A DNA stretch of 64,000 nt from Nitrosomonas ureae. Its GTDB lineage: Bacteria > Pseudomonadota > Gammaproteobacteria > Burkholderiales > Nitrosomonadaceae. The notes beneath the pieces are model-generated. The model was not told the origin of the DNA. It searched no databases and was given only the letters and a program-made list of their open reading frames with translations. Shown here piece by piece: positions 1 through 8,950 of the stretch. The position numbers were made by a program, and so were the translations under genes. Within the stretch, counting starts at the first letter, position 1. Each line of letters begins with the position of its first letter. The DNA lies in the NCBI RefSeq assembly GCF_001455205.1, contig NZ_CP013341.1, positions 434,001-498,000 on the forward strand, in the 5' to 3' direction.

Positions 1-368
1 TACTACATGCTATTTGCGATGCCCTTCTTGGTGCCGCAGCATTGGGAGATATTGGAAAACATTTTTCTGATTCCGATCCTCAGTATAAAAATATCGATAG
101 CCGATTGTTATTACGCAATGTACATCGCTTATTGGAAAACTCTCGGTATAAAATCATTAATATTGATGCAACTATTATTGCTCAAGCTCCTAAAATGGCA
201 CCGCATATCCCAGCCATGATTAGCAATGTTGCACAGGATCTAAGAACCCAAGCCGGTAATATCAATATTAAGGCGAAAACTGCTGAACGTTTGGGCGCAA
301 TTGGCCGTGAAGAAGGTATCGCAGCCGAAGTCGTATGCTTAATTGATCATATGGGAAAGAGATTTTGA
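1..368 (+). CDS. ispF: 2-C-methyl-D-erythritol 2,4-cyclodiphosphate synthase, 5' end outside window
   Basis: Fifth enzyme of the MEP isoprenoid pathway; it cyclises CDP-ME 2-phosphate to ME-cPP and releases CMP in the cytosol. The frame is open from the window edge. The first visible residues, LHAICDALLGAAALGDIGKH, are the family's conserved stretch after the metal site, followed by the FSDSDPQYKNIDS segment. The ending KAKTAERLGAIGREEGIAA is also typical. About 121 residues of a usual ~160 are present, so roughly 40 N-terminal residues with the metal-binding Asp and His lie before base 1. The stop overlaps the proposed start of the next gene by 4 bases. Confidence 0.95.
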   Translation, partial: LHAICDALLGAAALGDIGKHFSDSDPQYKNIDSRLLLRNVHRLLENSRYKIINIDATIIAQAPKMAPHIPAMISNVAQDLRTQAGNINIKAKTAERLGAIGREEGIAAEVVCLIDHMGKRF

Positions 369-910
369 TCAAGAGTAAAAAAATAGAAAGAAAATCAATC
401 CGAGTATTTTTTGCGATTTTTCCTAACAAACAGGTACAAAAACAATTGATATACCATAGTGAAATGCTTGAATCCATTTATGGTGGCCATAAAATTAAAA
501 TGCAGCATCTTCATATGACATTGCTATTCCTGGGGGATATCAATATCCACCAGATTCAAACACTACAGCAAATCGCAAAAATTATATCAGCAAAAAAATT
601 TGAGCTTAAATTAGACATAATCGGTTATTGGAAGCACAACCATATCATTTACATTAAAGCAAAAGAATTTCCTGCAGAGCTCTTTTCTCTTACTGATTCG
701 TTAAAGATTGCGCTATCAGAAAATGGTTTCGTATTTGACAATCGTGCCTATAAGCCACACATTACTATACTCCACAAAACCATTTGCCACATTAACACTA
801 ACATGATTAAACCTATTCAATGGTATGTCAATCAATGGTTCCTCATACAATCGCAACCAACACACAATGGGGTAGAATATATTCCGCTCAATCATTGGTA
901 TTTAGAATAA
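365..910 (+). CDS. thpR: RNA 2',3'-cyclic phosphodiesterase (2'-5' RNA ligase family)
   Basis: Member of the 2H phosphoesterase family that opens 2',3'-cyclic phosphate ends of RNA. Both signature motifs are visible: HMTL near residue 50 and HITI near residue 132. At 181 residues it matches the family. Proteins of this family usually begin close to an R-(L/V)-FFA segment, here RVFFAIFP at residues 13-20. The only reasonable start is therefore the TTG at 365, which overlaps the ispF stop; the next ATG falls after this segment. The overlap suggests translational coupling to ispF. The physiological substrate is not known from sequence. Confidence 0.85.
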   Translation: MIKSKKIERKSIRVFFAIFPNKQVQKQLIYHSEMLESIYGGHKIKMQHLHMTLLFLGDINIHQIQTLQQIAKIISAKKFELKLDIIGYWKHNHIIYIKAKEFPAELFSLTDSLKIALSENGFVFDNRAYKPHITILHKTICHINTNMIKPIQWYVNQWFLIQSQPTHNGVEYIPLNHWYLE

Positions 911-991
911 GCTGATCTCTTAAATAAAAATTCCCTGATATTTTCTCATAATCAAATCAATTTCCTCGGATACTTCAACTTTACAATCTCC

Positions 992-1666
992 ATGAAAATT
1001 CTCGCTTTTGAAACCTCTACCGAATTTTGTTCCGTGGCGCTTCAACTGGAAGGGGTAACAATAGAGAAAGAAACTCATGCAGGACAACGCCACTCAGAAA
1101 TTCTTTTATTTATGATTCATGAAATGCTGGAGAAAGCAAAATTGACATTGCAGCAGATGGATAGCATTGCCTTTGGCGCTGGCCCGGGATCTTTTACCGG
1201 TTTACGTATCGCATGCGGAGTCGCACAAGGCCTGGCTTATGCCACTGGCATCCCCGTTATAGGAATCAGCACCCTGGAAGCCGTAGCGCAAAAAATAGAC
1301 AAACAGAAAGTTATTGTGGCGCTTGATGCTCGTATGGGCGAGATTTATCATGCTACCTATCAGAAGGTGACCAACCATGGATGGGAAACTATTAGTTCAC
1401 CCATTCTTTGTTTACCACAACAAGCCCCGACTTTATCTGACACTGATTCTAATTGGTATGGCTGCGGTAGCGGATTCGATGTTTATCACGAAGAATTATC
1501 ATCACGCTATTGTGAAAATCTTCAACAAATTCACTACAATCTTCACCCGCATGCTAAAGAAATCGCCCAGCTTGCACTACTTCGTCCGGGGATCAATCCA
1601 GCCAATGCAACACCAGTATACTTACGAAACAAAGTAGCACTAAAAGAAAATGAACGACAGTTATGA
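992..1666 (+). CDS. tsaB: tRNA threonylcarbamoyladenosine biosynthesis protein TsaB
   Basis: Partner of TsaD and TsaE in forming t6A37 on ANN-decoding tRNAs. The N-terminus MKILAFETSTEFCSVAL is the ASKHA-fold opening. The segment GAGPGSFTGLRIACGVAQGL (around residues 63-82) is the family hallmark, and 224 residues is normal. The last 17 bases overlap rimI, an arrangement (tsaB-rimI) common in proteobacteria and consistent with coupled translation. The 81 bases before it show no clear terminator, so it may be read with the upstream genes. Confidence 0.95.
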   Translation: MKILAFETSTEFCSVALQLEGVTIEKETHAGQRHSEILLFMIHEMLEKAKLTLQQMDSIAFGAGPGSFTGLRIACGVAQGLAYATGIPVIGISTLEAVAQKIDKQKVIVALDARMGEIYHATYQKVTNHGWETISSPILCLPQQAPTLSDTDSNWYGCGSGFDVYHEELSSRYCENLQQIHYNLHPHAKEIAQLALLRPGINPANATPVYLRNKVALKENERQL

Positions 1667-2120
1667 CACATTACAGCGAGCCGCCGACATCAGAAAGATG
1701 CACTATTCGGATATAGATCGCATTATTCTCGTCGAACGCGAAATTTTTCTTTTTCCATGGTCACCAGGAAATTTTGCAGATTCCATTAAGGCAGGTTATG
1801 TGTGTCAGGTACTCGAGCAAGATGATACGCTCACGGGATATGGAATCATGATGATGAGCCCTGAAGAAGCTCATATACTGACACTTGGTATTGCCACATA
1901 TTGGCAAAAGAAAGGTTTAGGTAAAAAATTACTTCAATATTTCATTGAGCACGCTAAAAAGCGAGAAGCAAAATCAATATTTCTTGATGTGCGTGAATCC
2001 AATCATGGTGCTGCACAGCTCTACAAGCGAATGGGTTTTCATCAAATTGCCACACGAAAAGGTTACTACCCAGCCATGTGTGGTCGCGAAGATGCTCTAG
2101 TTATGCAGCTGGAGTTATGA
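1650..2120 (+). CDS. rimI: Ribosomal protein S18-alanine N-acetyltransferase
   Basis: GNAT-family acetyltransferase that in E. coli modifies the N-terminal alanine of ribosomal protein S18. The acetyl-CoA loop is visible as Q-K-K-G-L-G (residues 86-91), followed by GKKLLQYFIEHAKKREA. LDVRESNHGAAQLYKRMGF is the conserved motif B region. At 156 residues it is typical. It overlaps tsaB upstream, and its TGA overlaps the downstream ATG as ATGA, so tsaB, rimI and the glycosylase look like one coupled unit. A Met at residue 19 could be an alternative start. Confidence 0.92.
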   Translation: MNDSYDTLQRAADIRKMHYSDIDRIILVEREIFLFPWSPGNFADSIKAGYVCQVLEQDDTLTGYGIMMMSPEEAHILTLGIATYWQKKGLGKKLLQYFIEHAKKREAKSIFLDVRESNHGAAQLYKRMGFHQIATRKGYYPAMCGREDALVMQLEL

Positions 2121-2872
2121 ATAATCGGCGCAGACAAATACTTGAAGAATTAAATCTATTGCCGACATGGTACTTTAGATCGGATACTTTCCGTATGAAT
2201 CAATCAACTCTTCCAGAATCCCCTAAAAATGAAGATACTATATCTTCGTTTACGCTTAAAGAGAATCCAGCGCAATCCAAGGAAATTGATCAATTGAAAC
2301 TAGCAGTGTCACATTGCACTGCTTGCCCTTTGAGCAAGACTCGCACTCACACTGTATTTGGTACTGGCGATAAAAACGCAAGCTGGTTATTTGTTGGCGA
2401 AGGACCTGGAGCAAGAGAAGATGAAACAGGTGAACCATTTGTAGGGCAAGCAGGGAAATTGCTGGATCAGATGTTGTCAGCAATTCAATTAAACCGCAGG
2501 CATATGATTTATATTACTAATATCGTCAAATGCCGCCCCCCGAATAATAGAAACCCTAGTACAAACGAAGCTGCGCAGTGCGAGCCTTTCCTGACCAAAC
2601 AAATTGCATTGATCAAACCCAAGATTATTATTGCATTAGGCAAAGTAGCCGCACAGAACCTACTTAAGTGCGACAATAGCATTTCCGGTTTACGTGGAAA
2701 AATACATGACTATTCGGGAATACCATTGATTGTTACCTATCACCCCGCCTATTTATTGCGTTCTCTACCAGAAAAGGCCAAAGCCTGGAAAGATTTGTGC
2801 TTCGCCCAATCAGTTATGGAATCATTGATTCAGAATCCATCTCCCTTTGATAATACCTCACATTCGACCTAA
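2117..2872 (+). CDS. Uracil-DNA glycosylase, family 4 (Fe-S type)
   Basis: Removes uracil from DNA in base excision repair. The catalytic motif GEGPGAREDETGEPFVGQAG starts near residue 94, and the C-terminal loop YHPAYLLR is present. Four cysteines that would bind the 4Fe-4S cluster are visible: CTAC at 67-70, then NIVKCRPP and QCEPF. A longer open frame starts at 2078, but the ATG at 2117 overlaps the rimI stop (ATGA) and gives a sensible N-terminus. The first ~60 residues are a low-complexity lead not shared by minimal family members. It converges on lplT with a 16-base gap. Confidence 0.92.
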   Translation: MNNRRRQILEELNLLPTWYFRSDTFRMNQSTLPESPKNEDTISSFTLKENPAQSKEIDQLKLAVSHCTACPLSKTRTHTVFGTGDKNASWLFVGEGPGAREDETGEPFVGQAGKLLDQMLSAIQLNRRHMIYITNIVKCRPPNNRNPSTNEAAQCEPFLTKQIALIKPKIIIALGKVAAQNLLKCDNSISGLRGKIHDYSGIPLIVTYHPAYLLRSLPEKAKAWKDLCFAQSVMESLIQNPSPFDNTSHST

Positions 2873-2888
2873 CTAATTGAGAAGTAAA

Positions 2889-4163
2889 TTAACGCCCTTT
2901 TCTTGCGCCGATCAAATGCAATGAATCTTCTTTACTCTGATTTGACAGGTGCCATTTCCTAACCAATGCCATCATGACAGAAACAAATAATCCGAAAACA
3001 GCAATGACAATATAGATATGCACTTCGAAAAGAATTAATAGAGCATAGAGTGACAACATCACTAAAATGCTCAAATTCTCATTAAAATTCTGCACTGCAA
3101 TAGAATGTCCTGCACCCATCAGAATATGTCCACGATGCTGTAATAAGGCATTCATGGGTACCACAAAAAAACCTGCCAACCCACCAATCAGCATCAACAA
3201 GATAATAGCTATCCACAAATCCGTCACTAAAATCATAGCCATTACAACAATACCCATTGCAATACCCAATGGAATAACTGTTACCGATTGACGCAAAGAA
3301 ATCCATCGAGCTGCCATAATAGCACCTGCAGCGATACCTAAAGCCACCACTCCTTGCAGTTGTGCCGCTTGGTTGAGAGGATAATCCATTGCCACTTCGG
3401 CCCATTTCAATACGATAAACTGGAGCGTAGCACCTGCCCCCCAAAACAAAGTAGTCACCGCAAGAGATATTTGCCCAAGTTTGTCGGACCATAGCAATTT
3501 GACGCAGTGACTGAATTCATGCACCAGAAAAAAAAGATTTCTTTTAGGAATGCGATGATCGACACCTGTATTAGGAATATACAAATTAAATAATGCCGCA
3601 ATGGAATAGATGATAGCTATCAAAAAGATTCCACTTTCCAGTGCATTATCTATCCCCGTCTCTATAAATGGAAAATCAAATTCTAACAAAGCATTCGCCA
3701 CCGACGGAGTGATTAATACACCACCCAAGACTGTTCCTAATACGATAGATGCTACTGTTAACCCTTCAATCCACCCGTTTGCAATCACTAATTTTTCCGG
3801 TGGTAATAATTCTGTCAATATGCCATATTTAGCAGGTGAGTAAGCTGCCGCCCCCAATCCTACAACTGCGTATGCGGCTAATGCAAGATACTGATGCATA
3901 GCAACAAATAATAACCCACAACCAGTAATTTTGATGGTATTGCTAATAAACATGACCCGCCCTTTGGGCATAGAATCAGCAAACGCACCAACAAATGGAG
4001 CAAGAATGACATAAAACAGTACAAAAACAAACTTCAACAAGGGCGTTAAGTAAGCGGGAGCATGTAAATCGATTAACAAAGCAATTGCTACAACTAGCAG
4101 CGCATTATCTGCGAGTGAGGAAAAGAATTGCGCTGCCATAATTGTATAAAACCCGCGTTTCAA
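2889..4163 (-). CDS. lplT: Lysophospholipid transporter LplT (MFS)
   Basis: Inner-membrane major facilitator that flips lyso-phospholipids inward for re-acylation. The protein has 424 residues with about twelve hydrophobic spans. The opening FYTIMAAQFFSSLADNALLV is the characteristic LplT N-terminus, and ASIVLGTVLGGVL and SPAKYGILTELLPPEKL are conserved LplT segments. No aas acyltransferase domain is fused or adjacent here. It is transcribed away from alr, with a 217-base divergent intergenic region that should hold both promoters. Confidence 0.88.
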   Translation of the reverse strand: MKRGFYTIMAAQFFSSLADNALLVVAIALLIDLHAPAYLTPLLKFVFVLFYVILAPFVGAFADSMPKGRVMFISNTIKITGCGLLFVAMHQYLALAAYAVVGLGAAAYSPAKYGILTELLPPEKLVIANGWIEGLTVASIVLGTVLGGVLITPSVANALLEFDFPFIETGIDNALESGIFLIAIIYSIAALFNLYIPNTGVDHRIPKRNLFFLVHEFSHCVKLLWSDKLGQISLAVTTLFWGAGATLQFIVLKWAEVAMDYPLNQAAQLQGVVALGIAAGAIMAARWISLRQSVTVIPLGIAMGIVVMAMILVTDLWIAIILLMLIGGLAGFFVVPMNALLQHRGHILMGAGHSIAVQNFNENLSILVMLSLYALLILFEVHIYIVIAVFGLFVSVMMALVRKWHLSNQSKEDSLHLIGARKGR

Positions 4164-4380
4164 ACTTATTTCCCGTAATGTTGATTCTTTGTCAGTGATA
4201 ATTGGTTAAATTTTTTTAGCATTATTTATAAAAAACTCTAGCTCATTCATTATCGATAACTTCAATGAAGTTGATGAGATTAGCATATTATGCAAATTGC
4301 CGAATCACCAACGTTTGAAAATATATTTAGTGCACTGGAAAGAACCTCGCCAATACCATTTATTTTTATCATAAAATTTG

Positions 4381-5463
4381 ATGTCACGTCCTATTCAAGC
4401 AATCATTGATTATTCTGCCTTAGTACATAATCTGACTATAGTTCGTCAATACGCACCCAAAGCACGCATATTGGCAGTTCTCAAAGCGAATGCATACGGC
4501 CATGGATTACTTCATACCGCAAACGCTCTTAAGAATGTCGACGGATTTGCATTACTGGAATTAGAGGCCGCTATAACTTTACGCACAATAGGCTACCAGC
4601 AACCAATTTTACTTTTGGAAGGTTTCTTTTCTACGAAGGAAATAGCGTTAGTTGAGCAGTATCAATTGAGCCCCGTCATTCATCACGCTGAACAAGTATC
4701 CATGCTATCTGATTTCAAGAATCATAAAATAGACATATTCATAAAAGTTAATACTGGCATGAATCGCCTTGGATTATCTCCCAAACAATTGCCACAAGTC
4801 ATTAAAGAATTAACAAACAATCAACATGTAAAAAATATTACGCTCATGACACATTTTGCTAGTGCTGATGATCCTTCCGAAAAAGCAAGTGTTCTTCGTC
4901 AGCTTCGATGCTTCGAAACAATCACCGAAACATACAACTATCCCTGCTCTCTTGCAAACTCAGCAGCTATCATTAATTATCCTGAAACCCACAGTGATTG
5001 GGTTCGCCCTGGAATCATGTTATACGGCGCTTCCCCTTTTCCAGATAAAACCGCAGCAGATCTCAATCTGCTGCCAGTCATGACACTATCAAGTAAAATT
5101 ATTGCAATACATGATTTGGAGGCCGGTGATAAAGTCGGTTACCATGGATTGTTCAAAGCTGATGATCGAATGCGCATTGGAATTGTTGCGTGCGGTTATG
5201 CTGATGGCTATCCGCGTCACGCACCCACTGGCACACCGGTATTAGTTAATAATCAACGTAGTCGATTACTAGGCCGGATATCCATGGATATGCTGGCTAT
5301 AGATCTTACTGGAGTTAAAAATACTAAACTAGGAGACCCCGTTGTTCTTTGGGGTAAAGGTATACCTGTCGAAGAAATAGCTATGTACGCCGGGACTTCC
5401 AGTTATCAGCTACTCTGCGGACTCTCTGCACGGGTAGACAGGAAATTTCTTAAGTCGTTTTAA
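4381..5463 (+). CDS. alr: Alanine racemase
   Basis: PLP enzyme making D-alanine for peptidoglycan. The PLP lysine lies in AVLKANAYGHG (Lys35). The C-terminal half carries VGYHGLF with the second catalytic tyrosine, and RISMDMLAIDLT. WVRPGIMLYGASP is also conserved. The 360-residue length is standard. A TTG at 4378 directly precedes the ATG at 4381; the ATG is preferred. The gene is divergent from lplT and converges on the foldase gene across 30 bases. Confidence 0.96.
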   Translation: MSRPIQAIIDYSALVHNLTIVRQYAPKARILAVLKANAYGHGLLHTANALKNVDGFALLELEAAITLRTIGYQQPILLLEGFFSTKEIALVEQYQLSPVIHHAEQVSMLSDFKNHKIDIFIKVNTGMNRLGLSPKQLPQVIKELTNNQHVKNITLMTHFASADDPSEKASVLRQLRCFETITETYNYPCSLANSAAIINYPETHSDWVRPGIMLYGASPFPDKTAADLNLLPVMTLSSKIIAIHDLEAGDKVGYHGLFKADDRMRIGIVACGYADGYPRHAPTGTPVLVNNQRSRLLGRISMDMLAIDLTGVKNTKLGDPVVLWGKGIPVEEIAMYAGTSSYQLLCGLSARVDRKFLKSF

Positions 5464-5493
5464 TTCCCAATCTACCCGGACATCGAAGAAAAG

Positions 5494-6288
5494 TTATTCT
5501 ACTTTTGCTTTACTGCGTAAATCTTGCACTACTGTAGCAAATTCGCGCTGCAATACGCGCTGCTGTATATTTTGTTTTACTTCTTCAAACGGAGGAACTT
5601 CCATTGGCCGTATATCCATCAGTTGAATTACGTGCCACCCAAATGAAGTCTGTACTGGTTGCTCCGTCATTCCACCTTTCGACAATTTCACCAGTGCCTC
5701 AGAAAACGGTCTGACATAAGCAGCTGGCGGACTCCAATTTAATTCTCCGCCATTTTCCTTACTCCCGTCATCGATAGATTTTTCTTCAGCAATTTTGGCA
5801 AAATTACCACCTTTCTTGAGACTAGCAATAATATCCCGTGCTTCATTTTCATTTTCTACAAGAATATGACGAGCTTTATATTCTTTGTCTCCCATCTGCA
5901 CTTTTAGAACATCGTATTCCTTGCGTAAAGTATCGTCACTGACTTGGTTATTTTTTATATAATCAGCTTGAAATGCTCTCACCAAAACTGCTTGCCGCGC
6001 TATCTCAAGTTGCGCAATAACTTCCGGATCTTGGTCAAGGCGCTTCTTAGTCGCTTCTTGTGCGAGGATCTCTTCCGCAATCAGATTCTCACGCAAAGCC
6101 TTTCTCATCTCTGGACCATCTTGCTGCCCCTGTGCTACATTCGCTTTCACCATCAATTCCAAGCGAGATTGTGGAATTGCCACACCATTTACTTTAGCCA
6201 CCACTCCTGATGATTGAGCCTGAACCGAAAATGCAACCAAGCTCCAAACACTAATTATCATCACTTGTGAAAATTTCTTTAAACCCAT
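5494..6288 (-). CDS. Periplasmic peptidyl-prolyl cis-trans isomerase, parvulin type
   Basis: SurA/PpiD-like foldase for exported proteins. An N-terminal signal peptide (KKFSQVMIISVWSLVAFSVQAQ) runs to about residue 25. It is followed by a helical SurA-N-like segment and a parvulin domain from about residue 135: ARHILVENENEARDIIASLK, then FAKIAEEKSIDDGSKENGGE and FGWHVIQL. The 264-residue length with a single parvulin domain resembles the family often found beside yciB/yciI in betaproteobacteria. A good ribosome binding site (AAGGAAATTCC) precedes the ATG. A 152-base gap separates it from yciI. Confidence 0.9.
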   Translation of the reverse strand: MGLKKFSQVMIISVWSLVAFSVQAQSSGVVAKVNGVAIPQSRLELMVKANVAQGQQDGPEMRKALRENLIAEEILAQEATKKRLDQDPEVIAQLEIARQAVLVRAFQADYIKNNQVSDDTLRKEYDVLKVQMGDKEYKARHILVENENEARDIIASLKKGGNFAKIAEEKSIDDGSKENGGELNWSPPAAYVRPFSEALVKLSKGGMTEQPVQTSFGWHVIQLMDIRPMEVPPFEEVKQNIQQRVLQREFATVVQDLRSKAKVE

Positions 6289-6440
6289 GGAATTTCCTTT
6301 TTACAATTAGGATAAAATTTATACTCATCAGAATATAGCCTCTCTTGGAGTATACGCCTTTACATGCAAGACGTGAACTCTGTAGTCACCACTTCCAATT
6401 AAATCACTTGATATTATAGAGAAAAATATAGCTTAACTTT

Positions 6441-6746
6441 TTATTCGGGTAAAACTTTTTTAAAAGGTTTTACAGTTACTCTTTGATAAACGCCTACACT
6501 AACATAGGGATCTTCATTAATCCAAGCTTGGGCAGCCTCCAGAGATTCAAATTCTGCCACTATCAGACTACCCGAGAAACCGAGTGGGCCTGGATCTTGA
6601 CTATCGATTGCAGGATATGGCCCTGCTAAAATTAGTCGACCGGCTTCCTGCAATCCCTTGATTCTTGTTAAATGTTCTGATCGGACTAATATTCTTTTCT
6701 CTAAACTATTGGGTACATCTTCTGCATTTATAGCATATAGCATCAC
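6441..6746 (-). CDS. yciI: YciI family protein
   Basis: Small ferredoxin-like-fold protein of 101 residues; biochemical role unknown in most species. Conserved features are visible: YAINAEDVPNSLEKR, a His in the RSEHLTRIKGL segment, the GRLILAGPYPA turn, and the ending AWINEDPYVSVGVYQRVTV. Its start overlaps the yciB stop by 4 bases, so it is coupled to the upstream septation gene. The pairing with yciB is common in beta- and gammaproteobacteria. Confidence 0.88.
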   Translation of the reverse strand: MMLYAINAEDVPNSLEKRILVRSEHLTRIKGLQEAGRLILAGPYPAIDSQDPGPLGFSGSLIVAEFESLEAAQAWINEDPYVSVGVYQRVTVKPFKKVLPE

Positions 6747-7348
6747 TGTTTCTTTCCATTCTTATTGTCGATTTTTTCAATCTGATTATCTTGTTCATTT
6801 ACAGTCAAAATTCTTTCAGGTATTGGCTTCAAGTATTTTCCTAATACCATCACTTGCAAAATTATAAACACCAGCATCATTCCCGTAGCACCGAATAGCT
6901 TAAATGTAACCCAGATATCTACTGAGAAGCTAAAAGCAACATAGAGATTAATCCCTCCCATTAATAGAAAAAAAACTGTCCAGCTCAGATTAAGTTTCTC
7001 CCATATTGCCGCAGGCAAGATCATTTGTTTTTTAAGTATTAATTCGATTATATTTTTTCCAAATACCAAACTCGATACCAGTAAAACAGATGCGATCAAC
7101 CAATATAGAACTGTCGGTTTCCATTTAATGAATATTTCATCCTGAGCTAATAATGTAGTTCCACCCAAAATCACGATAGTCGCCAGATTTATCCACATCA
7201 GCTTTTCTATTTGCTGCTTTCGTAACCAAAGCCAGCCAATTTGTGCAATAGCCGCTACTATCGCAACAGCAGTTGCTATAAAAATATCATACAGTTTAAA
7301 AGTTAGAAAAAATAATATTACTGGAAAAATATCGAAGAAAAACTTCAT
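6743..7348 (-). CDS. yciB: Inner-membrane septation protein A (YciB/IspZ)
   Basis: Polytopic inner-membrane protein implicated in septation and envelope integrity. The start MKFFFDIFPVILFFLTFKLY is the family signature, followed by further hydrophobic spans and the conserved pieces KPTVLYWL, LNLSWTVFFL and TFKLFG. The 201-residue length is slightly above the usual ~180 because of a polar tail after KPIPERI. It is the first gene of a yciB-yciI pair. Confidence 0.92.
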   Translation of the reverse strand: MKFFFDIFPVILFFLTFKLYDIFIATAVAIVAAIAQIGWLWLRKQQIEKLMWINLATIVILGGTTLLAQDEIFIKWKPTVLYWLIASVLLVSSLVFGKNIIELILKKQMILPAAIWEKLNLSWTVFFLLMGGINLYVAFSFSVDIWVTFKLFGATGMMLVFIILQVMVLGKYLKPIPERILTVNEQDNQIEKIDNKNGKKQ

Positions 7349-7427
7349 TGCCTTAAGTATGCCATATCTATCATATTATCAATCATCTAGTCGCCCACAA
7401 CCACCAAAATTCAAATACTGCTCATTA

Positions 7428-8582
7428 TCAATTCAATACTGCAGGTAATTGTGAAGTCAAGTTATTTTTTTCCTTGGTTGCTGAGCCCAATAATGCATAT
7501 CCAAGTATATTTCCTGTGTCATTTTGATAAAGTGCTTTAACACCATCTTCTTCTGTTTCAACATTCCACTTACCTTTGATACTAAAATCCGGTGGTGAGA
7601 TTACTGTTGGACAGGATGGAGTTTTTACAATTACCGGCATTGCCGGATAATGAATCTGAGTGGGATTACCGGTAAGTGTTGCAGCTAAAGCTTTCGCAGC
7701 ATGCGTAATAGGCATTACAAATGGTAGCACTTTTCCTTCAACTTCCGCACAATCGCCCAATGCATAAATATCGGCACAATAAGTCCGCAGCAAACGGTTC
7801 ACAACGATGCCACGGTTAACTTGAATACCCGCTGCGGCGGCAAGTTGCGTGCGCGGATTTAATCCAACTGCTGACAATACAATATCAGACTCGATTGATT
7901 CGCCATTGGCTAACGTCAAACGAAACCTTCCTTGCTGTATTTGATCTACCGCCTGGGTTGTTGTGCTTAAATGAAAAAATACACCAGCCTCTTCCAGTTT
8001 CTTTTGTATAAATGCTCCCCCTTCTGGAGGCAACAAACGACCAAGCGGTTGCGCGCCAATATCAATCACATCGACTCGATAGCCACTCGCTACCAAATCA
8101 TTCGCAAATTCACAACCAATCAGACCTGCTCCTATGATACAAACTCTCGCCCGACCAATCAAAGCGTCCCGGAATTTCTTATAATCATCAAGATCATTGA
8201 CAGTTAATATCCCCTCTGCACCATCTCCTGACAATGGCAAACGCACTTGGTCTGCACCCAGTGCTAAAACCAGCTGTCCGTAAATTATTTTTTCGCCATC
8301 AGACAAAGTTATCGTATGCCTCTCTTGATCTATCAAAGTAACCCGGCAAAAGGGACGAATGGAAATCTTTAACTGCGATGCCATCTTAGCAGCATCTCCA
8401 TTCAAAATAGAATCAGGACTTTTTCCAGATGATAGTGCATTAGATAACATGGGCTTGGAATAAAAACCGCCATGATCAGCTGAAAATATTTCAATCGGCA
8501 GCTCTGAATTAAGCTTGCGTATTTCGCGCGCCACGCCATAACCAGCCAAACCACTACCCACAATCACCACTGAATTTCTCAT
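7428..8582 (-). CDS. FAD-dependent NAD(P)-disulfide-type oxidoreductase, rubredoxin-reductase-like
   Basis: Flavoprotein of 384 residues with two Rossmann motifs: GSGLAGYGVAREIRK (FAD, residues 8-22) and IIGAGLIGCEFANDL (NAD, ~150-165). The FAD-contacting YALGDCAEVEG sits near residue 275. The overall shape matches rubredoxin or ferredoxin reductases of the RubB/AlkT class, which pass electrons from NAD(P)H to a one-electron carrier. No redox-active CxxC is present, which argues against thioredoxin or mercuric reductases. No rubredoxin lies next to it. A small open frame ends only 4 bases before its ATG. Confidence 0.82.
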   Translation of the reverse strand: MRNSVVIVGSGLAGYGVAREIRKLNSELPIEIFSADHGGFYSKPMLSNALSSGKSPDSILNGDAAKMASQLKISIRPFCRVTLIDQERHTITLSDGEKIIYGQLVLALGADQVRLPLSGDGAEGILTVNDLDDYKKFRDALIGRARVCIIGAGLIGCEFANDLVASGYRVDVIDIGAQPLGRLLPPEGGAFIQKKLEEAGVFFHLSTTTQAVDQIQQGRFRLTLANGESIESDIVLSAVGLNPRTQLAAAAGIQVNRGIVVNRLLRTYCADIYALGDCAEVEGKVLPFVMPITHAAKALAATLTGNPTQIHYPAMPVIVKTPSCPTVISPPDFSIKGKWNVETEEDGVKALYQNDTGNILGYALLGSATKEKNNLTSQLPAVLN

Positions 8583-8586
8583 TGAT

Positions 8587-8730
8587 TCATTTTCCCGTTA
8601 TCTCAAAACACCTCTGAATCATTCCACACTTTGGATAAGTCCCTATTTCAAAATCTTCCCATCTAGTCCACTTTGGTTCCCCAGACTGTATCACGCATGT
8701 GCTGCGTCTTAGATCAAACCGCAATATCAC
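8587..8730 (-). CDS. Small hypothetical protein upstream of the flavoprotein, possibly start-less remnant
   Basis: An open frame ends 4 bases before the flavoprotein ATG and would encode about 47 residues from a GTG at 8730. It is rich in Trp, Cys and charged residues, for example GEPKWTRWEDFEIGTYPKCG and IQRCFEITGK near the C-terminus. The frame stays open back to 8850 with protein-like composition, yet has no ATG, GTG or TTG before 8730, and no ribosome binding site precedes that GTG. It could be a small operon partner or a gene that lost its 5' end. No family recognised. It is not a rubredoxin, because the paired CPxCG motifs are absent. Confidence 0.35.
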   Translation of the reverse strand: MILRFDLRRSTCVIQSGEPKWTRWEDFEIGTYPKCGMIQRCFEITGK

Positions 8731-8769
8731 ATTGTTATTATTTTTTACCTTACTTTCATTTTCAGGATT

Positions 8770-8816
8770 AAAAAAAGCACATTGAATCTGGAAAAATTCC
8801 TTATCAATGTGCTTTT
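8770..8816 (-). terminator. Rho-independent terminator downstream of mlaA
   Basis: Perfect 13-base-pair inverted repeat (arms 8773-8785 and 8804-8816). On the minus strand it is followed by seven T (8776-8770, four of them shared with the arm). The 18-base loop contains a further GGAA/TTCC pairing. It lies about 135 bases past the mlaA stop, in the orientation that would end mlaA transcription before the flavoprotein gene. The remaining 368-base gap (8583-8950) is AT-rich and holds the small frame described separately. Confidence 0.7.
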
Positions 8817-8950
8817 GGGTATACTGGCCAATTATTAATAAATAAATTACTTATTAATTAATACTATATCAAACAATCGATATTATTTTATTAATTTTGA
8901 GAATTTAAGAAGCCATATCAATACGACTAATCCGCCGGAAGTTTACCTTC

